DNA of 64,000 nt from Limnobacter alexandrii (GTDB lineage Bacteria > Pseudomonadota > Gammaproteobacteria > Burkholderiales > Burkholderiaceae_B). Shown in pieces: positions 9,081 through 17,859 of this stretch. The DNA lies in contig NZ_SWKN01000007.1 in the NCBI RefSeq assembly GCF_005871185.1, positions 124,001 to 188,000 of the forward strand, written 5' to 3'. Position numbers and translations under genes: made by a program. The stretch's first letter is position 1. Each line of letters opens with the position of its first letter. Under the pieces are notes generated by a model. It had not been told where the DNA came from and did not search any database. It was given only the letters and a program-made list of their open reading frames with translations.

Positions 9081-10322
9081 ATGGATTGGGCAACTATTTA
9101 CGTTGATGTTCAACAGAACTACCTCTTTTACCTCTCAATCCCTGTAGTTGCCGCCATCCTTGGTTATGTCACCAAGATTGCTGCGGTCAAAATGATGTTC
9201 TACCCCATGAAGTTTGTGGGTATTCCACCCTTCTTCGGCTGGCAAGGCATTGTGCCGCGCAACGCGCTGCGCATGGCGTCTATTGCTGTTGACACCATTA
9301 CAACCAAGTTGGTGTCAGTCAATGAAGTGGTTTCCAAGCTGGACTCTGAACGTTTGGGCAAGGAACTGGAAGGCCCGGCGATGGAGGTAATTGAGACTAT
9401 CATTCGCGAAGTGATGTCCAAGCACCAACCGCGTCTTTGGGAAAGTTTGCCGAACTTCGCCCAGAAAAAACTGATTGATCGCGTCAAGAAAGATGTGCCT
9501 GGTGTTATTGCCAGCGTGATGGAAGACATCAAGGGCAACATCGATGAAATACTTGATTTGAAGGCCTTGGTCATTCGAATTCTGATGAAAGACAAACACC
9601 TGCTGAACCGTATCTTCCAAGAGGTAGGCCGGGAGGAGTTCAAGTTTTTTGGTGTGTCAGGCCTGTACTTTGGTTTCATGATCGGTGTGGTGCAGATGAT
9701 TCTGTGGATTCTTCTAAAAGAACCATGGATTCTGCCCGTGTTCGGTTTTCTGGTGGGTTTCATTTCTGACTGGATCGCTCTGAACATTCTGTTCGAGCCT
9801 AAGAAACCAATTCCGTTTGGCTCTTACACCATTCAGGGTTTGTTCTTGAAGCGCCAACAAAAGGTAGCCGCTGACTACGCCAAAATTATTGCACGCGATA
9901 TTTTGACGCCCCAAACCATTATTGGTGAAATGGTGGCGGGCCCCCTTTCCGAGCGCGTTCAGAAAATGGTGGATGAACGCGTACGCGAGATGGTGGACAG
10001 CAAGGCCAGCATTGTGAAACCGTTCGTCGTGATGGCTGTAGGTGCGGAATCATTCCAGCGCATGAAGCAAGACACCTCTGAAATGTTGATGGCGCGTTTG
10101 GCCGATGTGATCATGCACGCCGAAACCTATGTTCAAACATCGCTTGATATCGAGAACGTGGTTGGCAAAAAAATGCAGGCCATGACACCGCTGGAATTCG
10201 AAGGATTGTTGCGCCCAGTGTTCAAACAAGAGGAATGGATCTTGATCATGACCGGTGCCATTCTGGGTGGCCTGGTGGGTGAAGGGCAATTGATGACGAT
10301 GATCAAACTGGGCATTATTTAA
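9081..10322 (+). CDS. DUF445 family membrane protein (paralogue B)
   Basis: 413 residues from the ATG at 9081, with AGGGGA 9 nt upstream. It has the same layout as its divergent neighbour: N-terminal membrane helix, KMMFYPMKFVGIPPFFGWQG signature at about 37-56, central hydrophobic pair (about 195-240), FEGLLRPVFKQEEW near the end and a C-terminal helix. The two proteins align over the full length but at low identity, so the duplication is old. This copy has the more canonical DUF445 motifs. An intrinsic terminator follows 20 bp after the stop. Confidence 0.92.
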   Translation: MDWATIYVDVQQNYLFYLSIPVVAAILGYVTKIAAVKMMFYPMKFVGIPPFFGWQGIVPRNALRMASIAVDTITTKLVSVNEVVSKLDSERLGKELEGPAMEVIETIIREVMSKHQPRLWESLPNFAQKKLIDRVKKDVPGVIASVMEDIKGNIDEILDLKALVIRILMKDKHLLNRIFQEVGREEFKFFGVSGLYFGFMIGVVQMILWILLKEPWILPVFGFLVGFISDWIALNILFEPKKPIPFGSYTIQGLFLKRQQKVAADYAKIIARDILTPQTIIGEMVAGPLSERVQKMVDERVREMVDSKASIVKPFVVMAVGAESFQRMKQDTSEMLMARLADVIMHAETYVQTSLDIENVVGKKMQAMTPLEFEGLLRPVFKQEEWILIMTGAILGGLVGEGQLMTMIKLGII

Positions 10323-10342
10323 ACACTGCAGTATCAAAAACA

Positions 10343-10370
10343 AAAAACCCGGCAATGCCGGGTTTTTTTA
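10343..10370. terminator. Bidirectional intrinsic terminator
   Basis: AAAAACCCGGC-AAT-GCCGGGTTTTTTT: a GC-rich 6-bp core extended by A/T pairs, with a T-run on both strands. It serves the convergent DUF445 gene (+) and epoxide-hydrolase-like gene (-). Confidence 0.92.
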
Positions 10371-10388
10371 TGGGTGCCAAGGCTTGTG

Positions 10389-11333
10389 TTAAACCTGCAC
10401 CCTTGCTTTGGCCAAACCGGGATTTTCCCGACCTGTTTCTGCAAACTCCACGAACTCGGACACGCAGTTAGCAACCCATTCCGAATGGCTTTGCACCACC
10501 CAATGCTGTGCATCAATGTCTCTACGCCAAACATTGTGGGCATAGGGGTAACAAGACTCCACCAAGGCAGTCGTCACAAACTTGTCTTTGGTGGGAACCA
10601 GCAATTGCACGGGCACCTCGGTTTGGCGCAAACGCGGATTGCTGATACGGGGCAACATGTTGGCACGGTACAGGTTGATGCCGTTCACGCCATCCTTGCG
10701 CTGTGTGGGGTTGGCATCGTGTTCCACACCTTCCATTTTTTTCACAATACCCGGCCAAGCCTTGTCCAAACCCATTTTCCAGGCGGTCGGCGCCAAAAAT
10801 GGCAATTGGAAGGCATACACATACCAGGAATGCATCAACTGACCCATCACATTGCCCAAGGCTTTGCGGTTGTTGGCTGCAAAGCTGTTGCGCATCCACA
10901 TGCCAATGTGATCAAGGCACGGGCCTGAAATACTGGTGTAACTGGCAATGCGCGATTTCAGGCGATGATCGGTGACACTTTCCCAAGTTTGGATGGAGCC
11001 CCAATCGTGCGCAACCAGGTGCACAGGCTGAGTGGGGCAAACCGCACGCATCACCGCCTGCAAATCCTCGGACAATTTGTTGAGGGAGTAATCCCACATC
11101 CAGCCTGGCTCGGTCGACTTGCCACAGCCACGCACATCATAAGTAACCACATGAAAATGATGCTTCAAAATTTCAACCACAGGATCCCACACGGTGCTGG
11201 AGTCGGGATAACCATGCACCAGAATGATGGTGGGGTTGTGGGGTTCGCCATGGCTGCTTACGGCCAGTTCCACGTCGCCTGAATGTACAAGCATTTGGCT
11301 CATCTGCCGCTGCTTTTCGTTTGTCTCTGTCAT
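10389..11333 (-). CDS. Alpha/beta hydrolase, epoxide hydrolase-like
   Basis: About 314 residues from the ATG at 11333; a reading 21 codons longer is possible but less likely. The HGYPDS motif (HGxP oxyanion hole) and AHDWGS nucleophile elbow put an Asp, not Ser, at the nucleophile position, as in soluble epoxide hydrolases and haloalkane dehalogenases. DAQHWVVQS holds the catalytic His. In many gammaproteobacteria and actinobacteria a similar domain is fused to a short-chain dehydrogenase; here it stands alone. It would hydrolyse an epoxide to a diol or act on a related ester; the substrate is unknown. No signal peptide. Confidence 0.85.
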   Translation of the reverse strand: MTETNEKQRQMSQMLVHSGDVELAVSSHGEPHNPTIILVHGYPDSSTVWDPVVEILKHHFHVVTYDVRGCGKSTEPGWMWDYSLNKLSEDLQAVMRAVCPTQPVHLVAHDWGSIQTWESVTDHRLKSRIASYTSISGPCLDHIGMWMRNSFAANNRKALGNVMGQLMHSWYVYAFQLPFLAPTAWKMGLDKAWPGIVKKMEGVEHDANPTQRKDGVNGINLYRANMLPRISNPRLRQTEVPVQLLVPTKDKFVTTALVESCYPYAHNVWRRDIDAQHWVVQSHSEWVANCVSEFVEFAETGRENPGLAKARVQV

Positions 11334-11539
11334 GGGTGTTGTGCCCTTATTGGATGTTGTTGTGGTGTACCTTCGACTCCACTTTATAACCCCCATTGAA
11401 GCCGTATTCTTTCAAACGGGTTAGAGTGGCAACTCCAAATAAGCAAATAACTAAAAAATAGAATGACTTACAGCGTTTTTTGATGCAGTGCGTTATTATT
11501 GGGCCGTTCCAAAAATTTACGAGAATTAAAGCCGCGACC

Positions 11540-12316
11540 ATGTCAAACCTGATTCAAGAACAAGTCACCGAAGTCCATCACTGGAACGACACGCTCTTTA
11601 GCTTCAAAACCACGCGAAGCCCAGGGCTGCGTTTTCACAACGGCCATTTCGTGATGATTGGTCTCGAAGTGGAAGGCAAGCCCTTGCTGCGTGCGTACAG
11701 CATTGCCAGTGCAAACTATGAAGAGCATCTCGAATTTTTCAGCATCAAAGTGCCCGATGGCAAGCTGACCTCTCGTTTGCAGCACTTGAAAGTGGGTGAT
11801 TCGGTACTGGTGGGCAAGAAGCCCACAGGCACGCTGATTCTTGATGACCTGAAGCCCGGCAAAAACCTGTTCATGTTTGGCACTGGCACAGGCTTGGCCC
11901 CTTTCATGAGCCTCATTAAAGACCCCGATGTGTACGAGCGCTTTGAAAAAGTGATTTTGGTACACGGCGTACGCTACGTGAACGAATTGGCCTACAGCGA
12001 ATTCATCACCGATGAATTGCCGAACAATGAGTTTTTCGGTGACATGGTGCGCGAGAAACTGATTTACTACCCCACGGTAACCCGTGAAGAGTTCAAAAAC
12101 GTGGGGCGTATTACAACACTGATGGAAAATGGTGAACTGTGTAAGGATGTTGGCTTGCCACCCCTGAACCCTGAAACCGACCGTGCCATGATCTGCGGAA
12201 GCCCCAGCATGCTGGCCGACATCCGCGGCATTCTGGATGCCAAGGGTTTTGTGGTTTCTCCTGGCGTGGGCGAACCTGGCGACTACGTGTTCGAGCGCGC
12301 ATTCGTCGAAAAGTAA
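11540..12316 (+). CDS. fpr: Ferredoxin--NADP reductase
   Basis: 258 residues from the ATG at 11540; a longer reading from 11480 has no ribosome site. FAD-binding RAYSIASANY (about 51-60), the NADP-binding FGTGTGLAPFMSL (about 113-125), CGSPSMLADI and the C-terminal VFERAFVEK all match the bacterial FPR subclass, where the last aromatic/acidic tail stacks on the flavin. It moves electrons between NADPH and ferredoxin or flavodoxin and often supports oxidative-stress defence and Fe-S assembly. An intrinsic terminator follows directly. Confidence 0.95.
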   Translation: MSNLIQEQVTEVHHWNDTLFSFKTTRSPGLRFHNGHFVMIGLEVEGKPLLRAYSIASANYEEHLEFFSIKVPDGKLTSRLQHLKVGDSVLVGKKPTGTLILDDLKPGKNLFMFGTGTGLAPFMSLIKDPDVYERFEKVILVHGVRYVNELAYSEFITDELPNNEFFGDMVREKLIYYPTVTREEFKNVGRITTLMENGELCKDVGLPPLNPETDRAMICGSPSMLADIRGILDAKGFVVSPGVGEPGDYVFERAFVEK

Positions 12317-12332
12317 TTCCCCGGCTATTCGC

Positions 12333-12378
12333 AAAAAAAACCGGCATCAGAATTATCTCCAGATGCCGGTTTTTTTAT
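12333..12378. terminator. Bidirectional intrinsic terminator
   Basis: The arms AAAAACCGGCATC and GATGCCGGTTTTT form a perfect 13-bp stem around a 13-nt loop, with T-runs in both directions. It sits between the convergent fpr and carboxymuconolactone-decarboxylase-like genes. Confidence 0.92.
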
Positions 12379-12399
12379 GCTTGAAACAAACTGATTGAT

Positions 12400-12804
12400 T
12401 TATTTGACAGTCGTTTTTTCTGCTTCCAGTTCTTCCAGCAAAGCCTTGGCGTGGCGCATGCTGTCCATGGCTGCCGGGAACCCACAGTAGACACTGGCAT
12501 GAATAATCAACTCGCGCAGCTCATTGGGAGTTACACCATTGTTGATTGCCCCACGCATGTGCAGCTTCAGCTCATTGGGCCGGTTCAAAGCAATCAGCAT
12601 GGAGACTGTTGCAATGCTACGAATTTTGGGTTCAAGCCCTTCACGGGGCCACACGGTGCCCCAAGCATGAGCGGTCACAATGTCCTGAAGTGGTGCTGCA
12701 AAATCATCGGGATTTGATACAGCCTTGGCCACATAGTCTGCACCCAGTACTTTGGTGCGCATTGCTTTGCCTGTGTCGTAATTGGCCGGCTTGTTACTTG
12801 CCAT
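12400..12804 (-). CDS. Carboxymuconolactone decarboxylase family protein (PcaC-like)
   Basis: 134 residues from the ATG at 12804, preceded by GGGGGAG. The RGAINNGVTPNELRELIIHA stretch followed by SVYCGFPAAMDSMRHA is the CMD core that forms the small all-helical hexamer subunit. In the beta-ketoadipate pathway PcaC decarboxylates 4-carboxymuconolactone, but many CMD proteins are peroxidase-like and no other pca gene is nearby, so the exact reaction is open. The start overlaps the end of the SRPBCC gene upstream by 11 bp, implying translational coupling. Confidence 0.85.
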   Translation of the reverse strand: MASNKPANYDTGKAMRTKVLGADYVAKAVSNPDDFAAPLQDIVTAHAWGTVWPREGLEPKIRSIATVSMLIALNRPNELKLHMRGAINNGVTPNELRELIIHASVYCGFPAAMDSMRHAKALLEELEAEKTTVK

Positions 12805-13255
12805 ACTTCTCCCCCAGTTTTTCAATGAAACGGTCAACCAGTCCATCAAACATGGTTTTAATAAAACCAGGTGTGGCGGCTTTCAACAGCATGGGTACCT
12901 TGATCTCCCGCAACTGTCCATTGATTTCAATTTCAATGTCCACTTGTTTGCCATTAGGCTTGAACTGGAATGCGCCAGACAGGCTTGCATTGCCAATGCC
13001 CTCTTTGGCCTTGAAGCTTAAGCGACCATTGGCTTTGTCCACCTCATAGGTAGCCGCATAATGAACTGCATGTGAAACACCCATGGCACCGATGGGCTTA
13101 AGTTTCCACTCAAAGGTGTTCGGATCCAGTTTATTCAGGCTTTCCAGTTTTGGGAAAATTGAAATCAGCGGTTCAATCGCTTCCAGATCAGCCAAAACAG
13201 CATCGTAATTCAAGGCCACCGTGGCAGTTTTATCCAGTGAAAGCTTGCTGTCCAT
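12794..13255 (-). CDS. SRPBCC-like lipid/ligand-binding protein
   Basis: 153 residues; ATG at 13255 with AGGAG 8 nt upstream. The N-terminal beta strand, the two-helix section (DAVLADLEAIEPLISIFPKL), a run of beta strands (THE SLSGAFQFKPNG and DIEIEINGQLREI segments) and a long C-terminal helix match the START/Bet v1 (SRPBCC) fold. Such proteins bind hydrophobic ligands or act as aromatic cyclases; no catalytic residue stands out. It is the first gene of a two-gene operon with the CMD protein. Confidence 0.65.
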   Translation of the reverse strand: MDSKLSLDKTATVALNYDAVLADLEAIEPLISIFPKLESLNKLDPNTFEWKLKPIGAMGVSHAVHYAATYEVDKANGRLSFKAKEGIGNASLSGAFQFKPNGKQVDIEIEINGQLREIKVPMLLKAATPGFIKTMFDGLVDRFIEKLGEKYGK

Positions 13256-13337
13256 GTCAAATTCTCCTCTAGTTTTGGGCCATGCTCCTCATGCTGGAGT
13301 ACACTGGCCGGAATAATAATTTGGTTAAATAATACTC

Positions 13338-13637
13338 ATGAGTAACATACCAGCAGATCCGCTGTTGCGGATTAAAAAGCTATCAGATTCGCTTGAAAAT
13401 AATGAATTTGAAAACACCTCCGCACTGATTTTTGCATTCAGACAGGAAAAGGACCTTCTGCGCGATTTACCTGCGGTATTCGAGGGCGCACTTGAAAGCA
13501 TCCTGGAGCGCCTTGAAAGCACCGCCATGTTTGGCGGGGAAAGCTGTTCATTCAGTCAAAGCGACTTGCTGGCCGCACTCACCATTTGGCTGGAAAAAGC
13601 AAAGTCCTATCTCGAAAAACAACTGGGCATTGTGTAA
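13338..13637 (+). CDS. Hypothetical 99-residue protein
   Basis: A small, mostly helical, acidic protein without signal peptide or membrane segment. It is divergent from the SRPBCC gene (82-bp gap) and converges with the hybrid kinase. Codon-position pattern and sequence look like a real coding region, but I do not recognise the family. The helix pattern (residues 10-60 and 72-97) could support dimerisation. Confidence 0.6.
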   Translation: MSNIPADPLLRIKKLSDSLENNEFENTSALIFAFRQEKDLLRDLPAVFEGALESILERLESTAMFGGESCSFSQSDLLAALTIWLEKAKSYLEKQLGIV

Positions 13638-13653
13638 AAAGACCGTGCAATTT

Positions 13654-15558
13654 TCAGGCAGTTTTCTGGGCAATTTCTTCAATCAACCTGTCCAATTTCT
13701 CAAAAGAAACTGGCTTGGTCATGTGTAAATTCATGCCGGCCTGCGTCGACATCGCAATACTTTTGTCATCAGACAAACCCGACAGGGCACAAATAAAACT
13801 GTGCTTGGACGCTGCCTTCTCAGAAGCACGAATTACTTTCGTGGCTTCATGACCATCCAGATCGGGCATGTCAATGTCCATCAGTACCAGGTCAAAACAC
13901 TGTTTCTCGCACAGTTCAACAGCGGGCAAACCACCAGTGGCTTGCATCACCTGATGCCCCCTCTTCCCGAGGTATCGATCCAGTAACTTGATGTTCATGG
14001 GGTGGTCATCGACCACCAAAATACTCAAAGCCTTTGAAGGCGATTCTGCGGTTTGACTCGACTTGGTCTGACTCAAGCCTGAGGCCAGCGGCAAATTCAA
14101 ACTTACCGTGAACACTGACCCCACGCCTGGCTCGGAACTGACATCAATACGCCCACCCATCAGCTCGACCAACCCCTTGCAGATGGCCAAACCCAGACCG
14201 GTGCCACCGTATTGGCGGTTAATTTCCCGACTGGCCTGACTGAAACGCTGAAACAGCTTTTGCAGCGCTGGCTGACTGATACCAATGCCGCTGTCAGCCA
14301 CTTCGATGAACACCTCGATTCGCCCCTGTGTGGGCGGCGAAGTCATTAATCGCATTTTTACATAACCAGTGTCAGTGAACTTCAATGCGTTGGACACCAG
14401 GTTTTGAACAACCTGCCTAAGCCTGTTTGCATCACAATGTACAAAACAGGGACCTTCGGAGTCATTCACCAAGGAAAATTCAAGATTCTTTTTAAGGGCC
14501 AAATTGCGGTTCAGTGAATACACTTGGCGCACCATGGCATTCAAATCAAATGGCGACGGGTCAAGCTTCAAGCCATTGGCCTGAATGCGTGAATATTCCA
14601 GCACATCACTCAAAATCAAATGCAGGCTGGTGGCTGAACTGGAAATGTTGCGGACATCGCCACGCAACTCTGGGTCGTCCAGTTGCTCTTCAAGCAACTT
14701 GGAAAAACCGATAATCGCATTCAGTGGGGTGCGCAACTCATGGCTGATGGTGGCCAGAAATTCGGACTTGGCTCGATCGGCGCTTTCGGCCAGCTCTTTG
14801 GCCAACACCAAATCGCTGACATCCAGGCAAACGGCATACATGCTGACCCCGGGAACTTTCGCCTCGCGTTGAAGGGTTAGCTGGAAATATTGGGGTTCTG
14901 CCCCGCTGCGCCTCGTGCTGGCAAAAACCAGCGACTCTCGATTGGGAAATGCCTCTGGACGCGACAACACGGTGCGAAATGCAGCGTGATATTTGGGGTC
15001 GATGTGTTTGAGCACCGTAGTCCAGTCGGCAATGAATTCAGCCCGGGTGAGCGAAAAAAACCGTTCAATTGAATTGTCGACATTTTCCACCCGGACACGG
15101 CCCTGCTCAGTCACGCTGAACTCGACAACAAAACCATTCAGGCAATTCTCGACACTGAGCAAGCGGCGTTTTTCTTCCTCAAAACCGGCCAGCAGCATGC
15201 GTTGCTGCTGATTCAAGCGATGTACCGTATTGACCAGTGTTTCAAAAAAGTCGTTGCCCGCCAGATAGTCGGGCGCGACTTCCTGGCTTCCCAGGTTCAA
15301 CAAACTTTCCTTGAGCTGAAAACTCATCCATGCACGGGTCAGCACACTGCCCGCCACGCAGGAAACCACCACAGTGACGAGCAGCAGCAAAAGCTGCCCA
15401 AACCAGGCCAGGTCGCCCAACTGCGTCCAAAACACAATTGAACCAACCACACCGACGGCAAAAAGCAAACAGAGCAAAGGGTGATTGCGCCATGAGTCGT
15501 CGATGACTTTCCGGACTATCTTGCTGAAAGATGCAACGCTGGCCGAGGGTGGTTTCAA
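13654..15558 (-). CDS. Hybrid sensor histidine kinase/response regulator
   Basis: 634 residues. Two membrane helices (about 27-45 and 53-75) with almost no periplasmic loop, a PAS-like region (about 135-250), a HisKA domain with the phospho-acceptor His at about 273 (ISHELRTPLN), a HATPase domain (N box NALKFTD, G boxes ADSGIGI and GTGLGLAI), and a C-terminal receiver (511-634) with VVDDHP, phospho-acceptor Asp near 561 (LVLMDIDMPD) and TKP Lys. No Hpt domain is present in the protein or nearby, so the phosphorelay partner lies elsewhere. Without a large sensor loop it probably senses through membrane or PAS. The start is a TTG at 15558 and is uncertain. Confidence 0.93.
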   Translation of the reverse strand: MKPPSASVASFSKIVRKVIDDSWRNHPLLCLLFAVGVVGSIVFWTQLGDLAWFGQLLLLLVTVVVSCVAGSVLTRAWMSFQLKESLLNLGSQEVAPDYLAGNDFFETLVNTVHRLNQQQRMLLAGFEEEKRRLLSVENCLNGFVVEFSVTEQGRVRVENVDNSIERFFSLTRAEFIADWTTVLKHIDPKYHAAFRTVLSRPEAFPNRESLVFASTRRSGAEPQYFQLTLQREAKVPGVSMYAVCLDVSDLVLAKELAESADRAKSEFLATISHELRTPLNAIIGFSKLLEEQLDDPELRGDVRNISSSATSLHLILSDVLEYSRIQANGLKLDPSPFDLNAMVRQVYSLNRNLALKKNLEFSLVNDSEGPCFVHCDANRLRQVVQNLVSNALKFTDTGYVKMRLMTSPPTQGRIEVFIEVADSGIGISQPALQKLFQRFSQASREINRQYGGTGLGLAICKGLVELMGGRIDVSSEPGVGSVFTVSLNLPLASGLSQTKSSQTAESPSKALSILVVDDHPMNIKLLDRYLGKRGHQVMQATGGLPAVELCEKQCFDLVLMDIDMPDLDGHEATKVIRASEKAASKHSFICALSGLSDDKSIAMSTQAGMNLHMTKPVSFEKLDRLIEEIAQKTA

Positions 15559-15580
15559 AAAAGCCGCCTATAAAAATGGC

Positions 15581-16285
15581 TTAGACCGAGATGGTTCGGG
15601 ACAAAAACTCAAGCGAACGCCCCCTGGCCAATGCTGCTGCTTTTTGCTGATACATCGGGCGTCCCCAACAGTTAAAGCCATGGTCCACGTTCGGATAAGT
15701 GTGAATTTCAACGCCGCGATTAGACTCGAATGCGGCTTTGATCTGTGACACTGCGTCCATGGGAATAAAACCGTCTTTTTCAGCGAAATGCATCAACATC
15801 GGAATTTTGGCTTGCGGCGCACGATCAAGCGCTGTGTGAATACCACCACCGTAGTAACAAACACTGGCGTCCACTGCCCCTGGCGTGGTGCCCACCAGGT
15901 AGGACAACATGCCACCCATGCAATACCCGAGGCTGGCTACTTTGCCAACCACTTCAGAACGCGTCTTCAAAACTTCGGCCGCAGCACACAAATCCTCAAC
16001 AGCCTTGGGGAAGTCCATGCCCTGCATAAGCCCGAATCCTTTCTTGAAACCAGCCTCGTCATAGCCAATGTCAACGCCGGGTTCCTGGCGCCAGAATACA
16101 TCGGGGGCGAGCACCACAAAGCCATCACTGGCGTACTGGTCCGCTACCTCACGAATATGTTGGTTCACACCAAAAATTTCCTGTATCAGCAAAATGCCAG
16201 GGCCTTTGCCCGTGGGGGGAAGGGACAGGTAAGCGTCAAACTGGCCGCCATCTTTGGCATTGATCGAGATTCGTTGGGACTGCAT
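15581..16285 (-). CDS. Dienelactone hydrolase family protein
   Basis: 234 residues from the ATG at 16285, preceded by GAGGAG; upstream in-frame codons were rejected. The Cys-Asp-His triad of dienelactone hydrolase is visible: GYCMGGM (nucleophile Cys, about 119), EKDGFIP (Asp) and VDHGFNC (His). QEIFGVNQHIREVAD is the family N-terminal motif. The enzyme opens dienelactones to maleylacetate in chloroaromatic breakdown, but most paralogues like this one have unknown esterase roles. No catabolic cluster is adjacent. Confidence 0.9.
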   Translation of the reverse strand: MQSQRISINAKDGGQFDAYLSLPPTGKGPGILLIQEIFGVNQHIREVADQYASDGFVVLAPDVFWRQEPGVDIGYDEAGFKKGFGLMQGMDFPKAVEDLCAAAEVLKTRSEVVGKVASLGYCMGGMLSYLVGTTPGAVDASVCYYGGGIHTALDRAPQAKIPMLMHFAEKDGFIPMDAVSQIKAAFESNRGVEIHTYPNVDHGFNCWGRPMYQQKAAALARGRSLEFLSRTISV

Positions 16286-16390
16286 ATAGCTCCTCTCTAT
16301 TTGGATGAAACAAGTGACTCTGGATTGTAACAGCCAGATTTTGCTCGAATGCAATGTACAAGACTACAAAAAGCAACAGAAATTAAAAAA

Positions 16391-16410
16391 TACTGTACAC
16401 AGTTACAGTG
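16391..16410 (+). promoter_or_regulatory. LexA-type SOS box
   Basis: TACTGTACACAGTTACAGTG contains CTGT-N8-ACAG at 16393-16408, exactly the LexA half-site spacing known from beta- and gammaproteobacteria. It lies 57 bp before the start of the small membrane protein at 16466. A TGTACAGT further on (16416-16423) mirrors the ACTGTACA here, forming a larger dyad. Confidence 0.55.
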
Positions 16411-16465
16411 TTTATTGTACAGTTGTTTTCAGGGCGACATAAAAATAGTCAGAGGAGTAATCAAG

Positions 16466-16735
16466 ATGAGCATCAAGCGATTCACCGTGTTTTTTGTTCT
16501 GTGGGTATTGGGTTGTGCATTTGTTCTGGAACCCGCTTTCATTGCACCGTTGTTTGAAACCAGCAGTACCCTTGAACTGGCTTTTGCCGGCAACCACGGT
16601 CAATTGGGCGGCCTAGAATTAAACACAAATGGCAGCACTGCGGTAGAATCAAGGGACCATTTCAGAGTACTTTGTTTGCTCTACTTCGGCTTGCCAGTTG
16701 CCGTTTACCTTGCAACGCAGTGGAAGGAACTTTAA
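16466..16735 (+). CDS. Small membrane protein behind a LexA-type box
   Basis: 89 residues from the ATG at 16466, with AGAGGAG about 8 nt upstream. Hydrophobic segments at about 6-30 (VFFVLWVLGCAFVLEPAFIA) and 68-83 (LCLLYFGLPVAVYLA) flank a polar loop of about 35 residues. I do not recognise the family. Because a canonical LexA half-site pair precedes it, it may be DNA-damage induced; small membrane proteins under LexA control in other bacteria inhibit division or depolarise the membrane. That role is inference only. The next gene starts 17 bp downstream. Confidence 0.6.
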   Translation: MSIKRFTVFFVLWVLGCAFVLEPAFIAPLFETSSTLELAFAGNHGQLGGLELNTNGSTAVESRDHFRVLCLLYFGLPVAVYLATQWKEL

Positions 16736-16752
16736 TTCATCCGTGTTGAACC

Positions 16753-17817
16753 ATGAAGTATGTTGTAGCTGGTGTGTTTAGTGTTATTGCAGGTGTTTTA
16801 ATTCAGGGTTGTGCGGCATCGAATCCCTACTTCGATTCCAGCAAGCCCCACCACAGGCCCGATGGCTTTGTGAACTCCGATGGCACCATTGTTTCAAAAC
16901 CGATGTCCGACCTGCTTCGCTGGTACCGCGAAAGATTCGGCAAAGACCTACCCCCACCCCCCGGTGAATTCATCGCCAGCTACGCAGATTTTCCACAAAA
17001 GGCCTTCGACAAAAGCCAGCTTTCCGAGTACTCGGACACCACAGCCACCTGGCTGGGGCATGCCACCGTTATGGTTCGGGCGAACGGTTTCACCATGCTG
17101 ACTGATCCACACTTTTCAATTCGCGCATTCCCCGTGCAATGGGCGGGCCCTTCCCGGAAAGTTCAGTCACCAAGCCGTGTTGAAAACCTTCCCAAAATTG
17201 ATGTGGTGGTAATCAGCCACAGCCATTACGACCACCTGGACCACAACACCGTGGTCAAACTGGCCAAACAGCAACCTGACACGCTCTTTTTGGTGCCCCT
17301 GGGGCTTGAATCGCTCTTGAAAAGCTGGGGTGTAGAAAAGGTGAAGGAAATGGACTGGTGGGAAACGCACACCATTGGACAGAACCAGATTACTTTTGTA
17401 CCGGCCTACCATTGGTCTGCACGCACGCTGACCGATAGAAACAAGTCGCTGTGGGGTGGCTGGACACTCAAAAACCCGGATTTGAGCTTCTATTTCTCAG
17501 GAGATACCGGCTACAGCAAAGATTTCGAAGAAATTGGCAAACGCCTGGGACCCTTTGATTTCAGTGCGATTGCAGTAGGTGCCTACGAGCCGCGCTGGTT
17601 CATGAAGGCCCAGCACATTAATCCTGATGAAGCCGTGCAAATTCACAAGGATGTACGTTCAGCCAAATCGATGGGCATTCATTGGGGTACGTTCGAGCTA
17701 ACTGATGAACCGCTGGACCAGCCCATCGGCGATTTGAAGCTTGCCCTCGAAAAGAATGGCATTGCCCCCGAGAACTTCAAGCTGCTGGGCCACGGGGACA
17801 CAATTGATTTACGTTAA
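16753..17817 (+). CDS. Lipoprotein metallo-beta-lactamase-fold hydrolase (NAPE-PLD/UlaG-like)
   Basis: 354 residues. A lipobox signal peptide (VLIQGC, Cys at about 20) indicates membrane anchoring. The zinc motif SHSHYDHLD (about 155-163), GDTGYS (about 251), GAYEPRW and GIHWGTFELTDEP place it in the MBL-fold family that includes N-acyl-phosphatidylethanolamine phospholipase D and bacterial relatives. It may cleave a phosphodiester in a lipid. It follows the small membrane protein by 17 bp, so the two may be co-transcribed. Confidence 0.9.
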   Translation: MKYVVAGVFSVIAGVLIQGCAASNPYFDSSKPHHRPDGFVNSDGTIVSKPMSDLLRWYRERFGKDLPPPPGEFIASYADFPQKAFDKSQLSEYSDTTATWLGHATVMVRANGFTMLTDPHFSIRAFPVQWAGPSRKVQSPSRVENLPKIDVVVISHSHYDHLDHNTVVKLAKQQPDTLFLVPLGLESLLKSWGVEKVKEMDWWETHTIGQNQITFVPAYHWSARTLTDRNKSLWGGWTLKNPDLSFYFSGDTGYSKDFEEIGKRLGPFDFSAIAVGAYEPRWFMKAQHINPDEAVQIHKDVRSAKSMGIHWGTFELTDEPLDQPIGDLKLALEKNGIAPENFKLLGHGDTIDLR

Positions 17818-17859
17818 AGGCCAATGAAAAAAGTAAATGACTTAGATTGTCTGTCTAGG

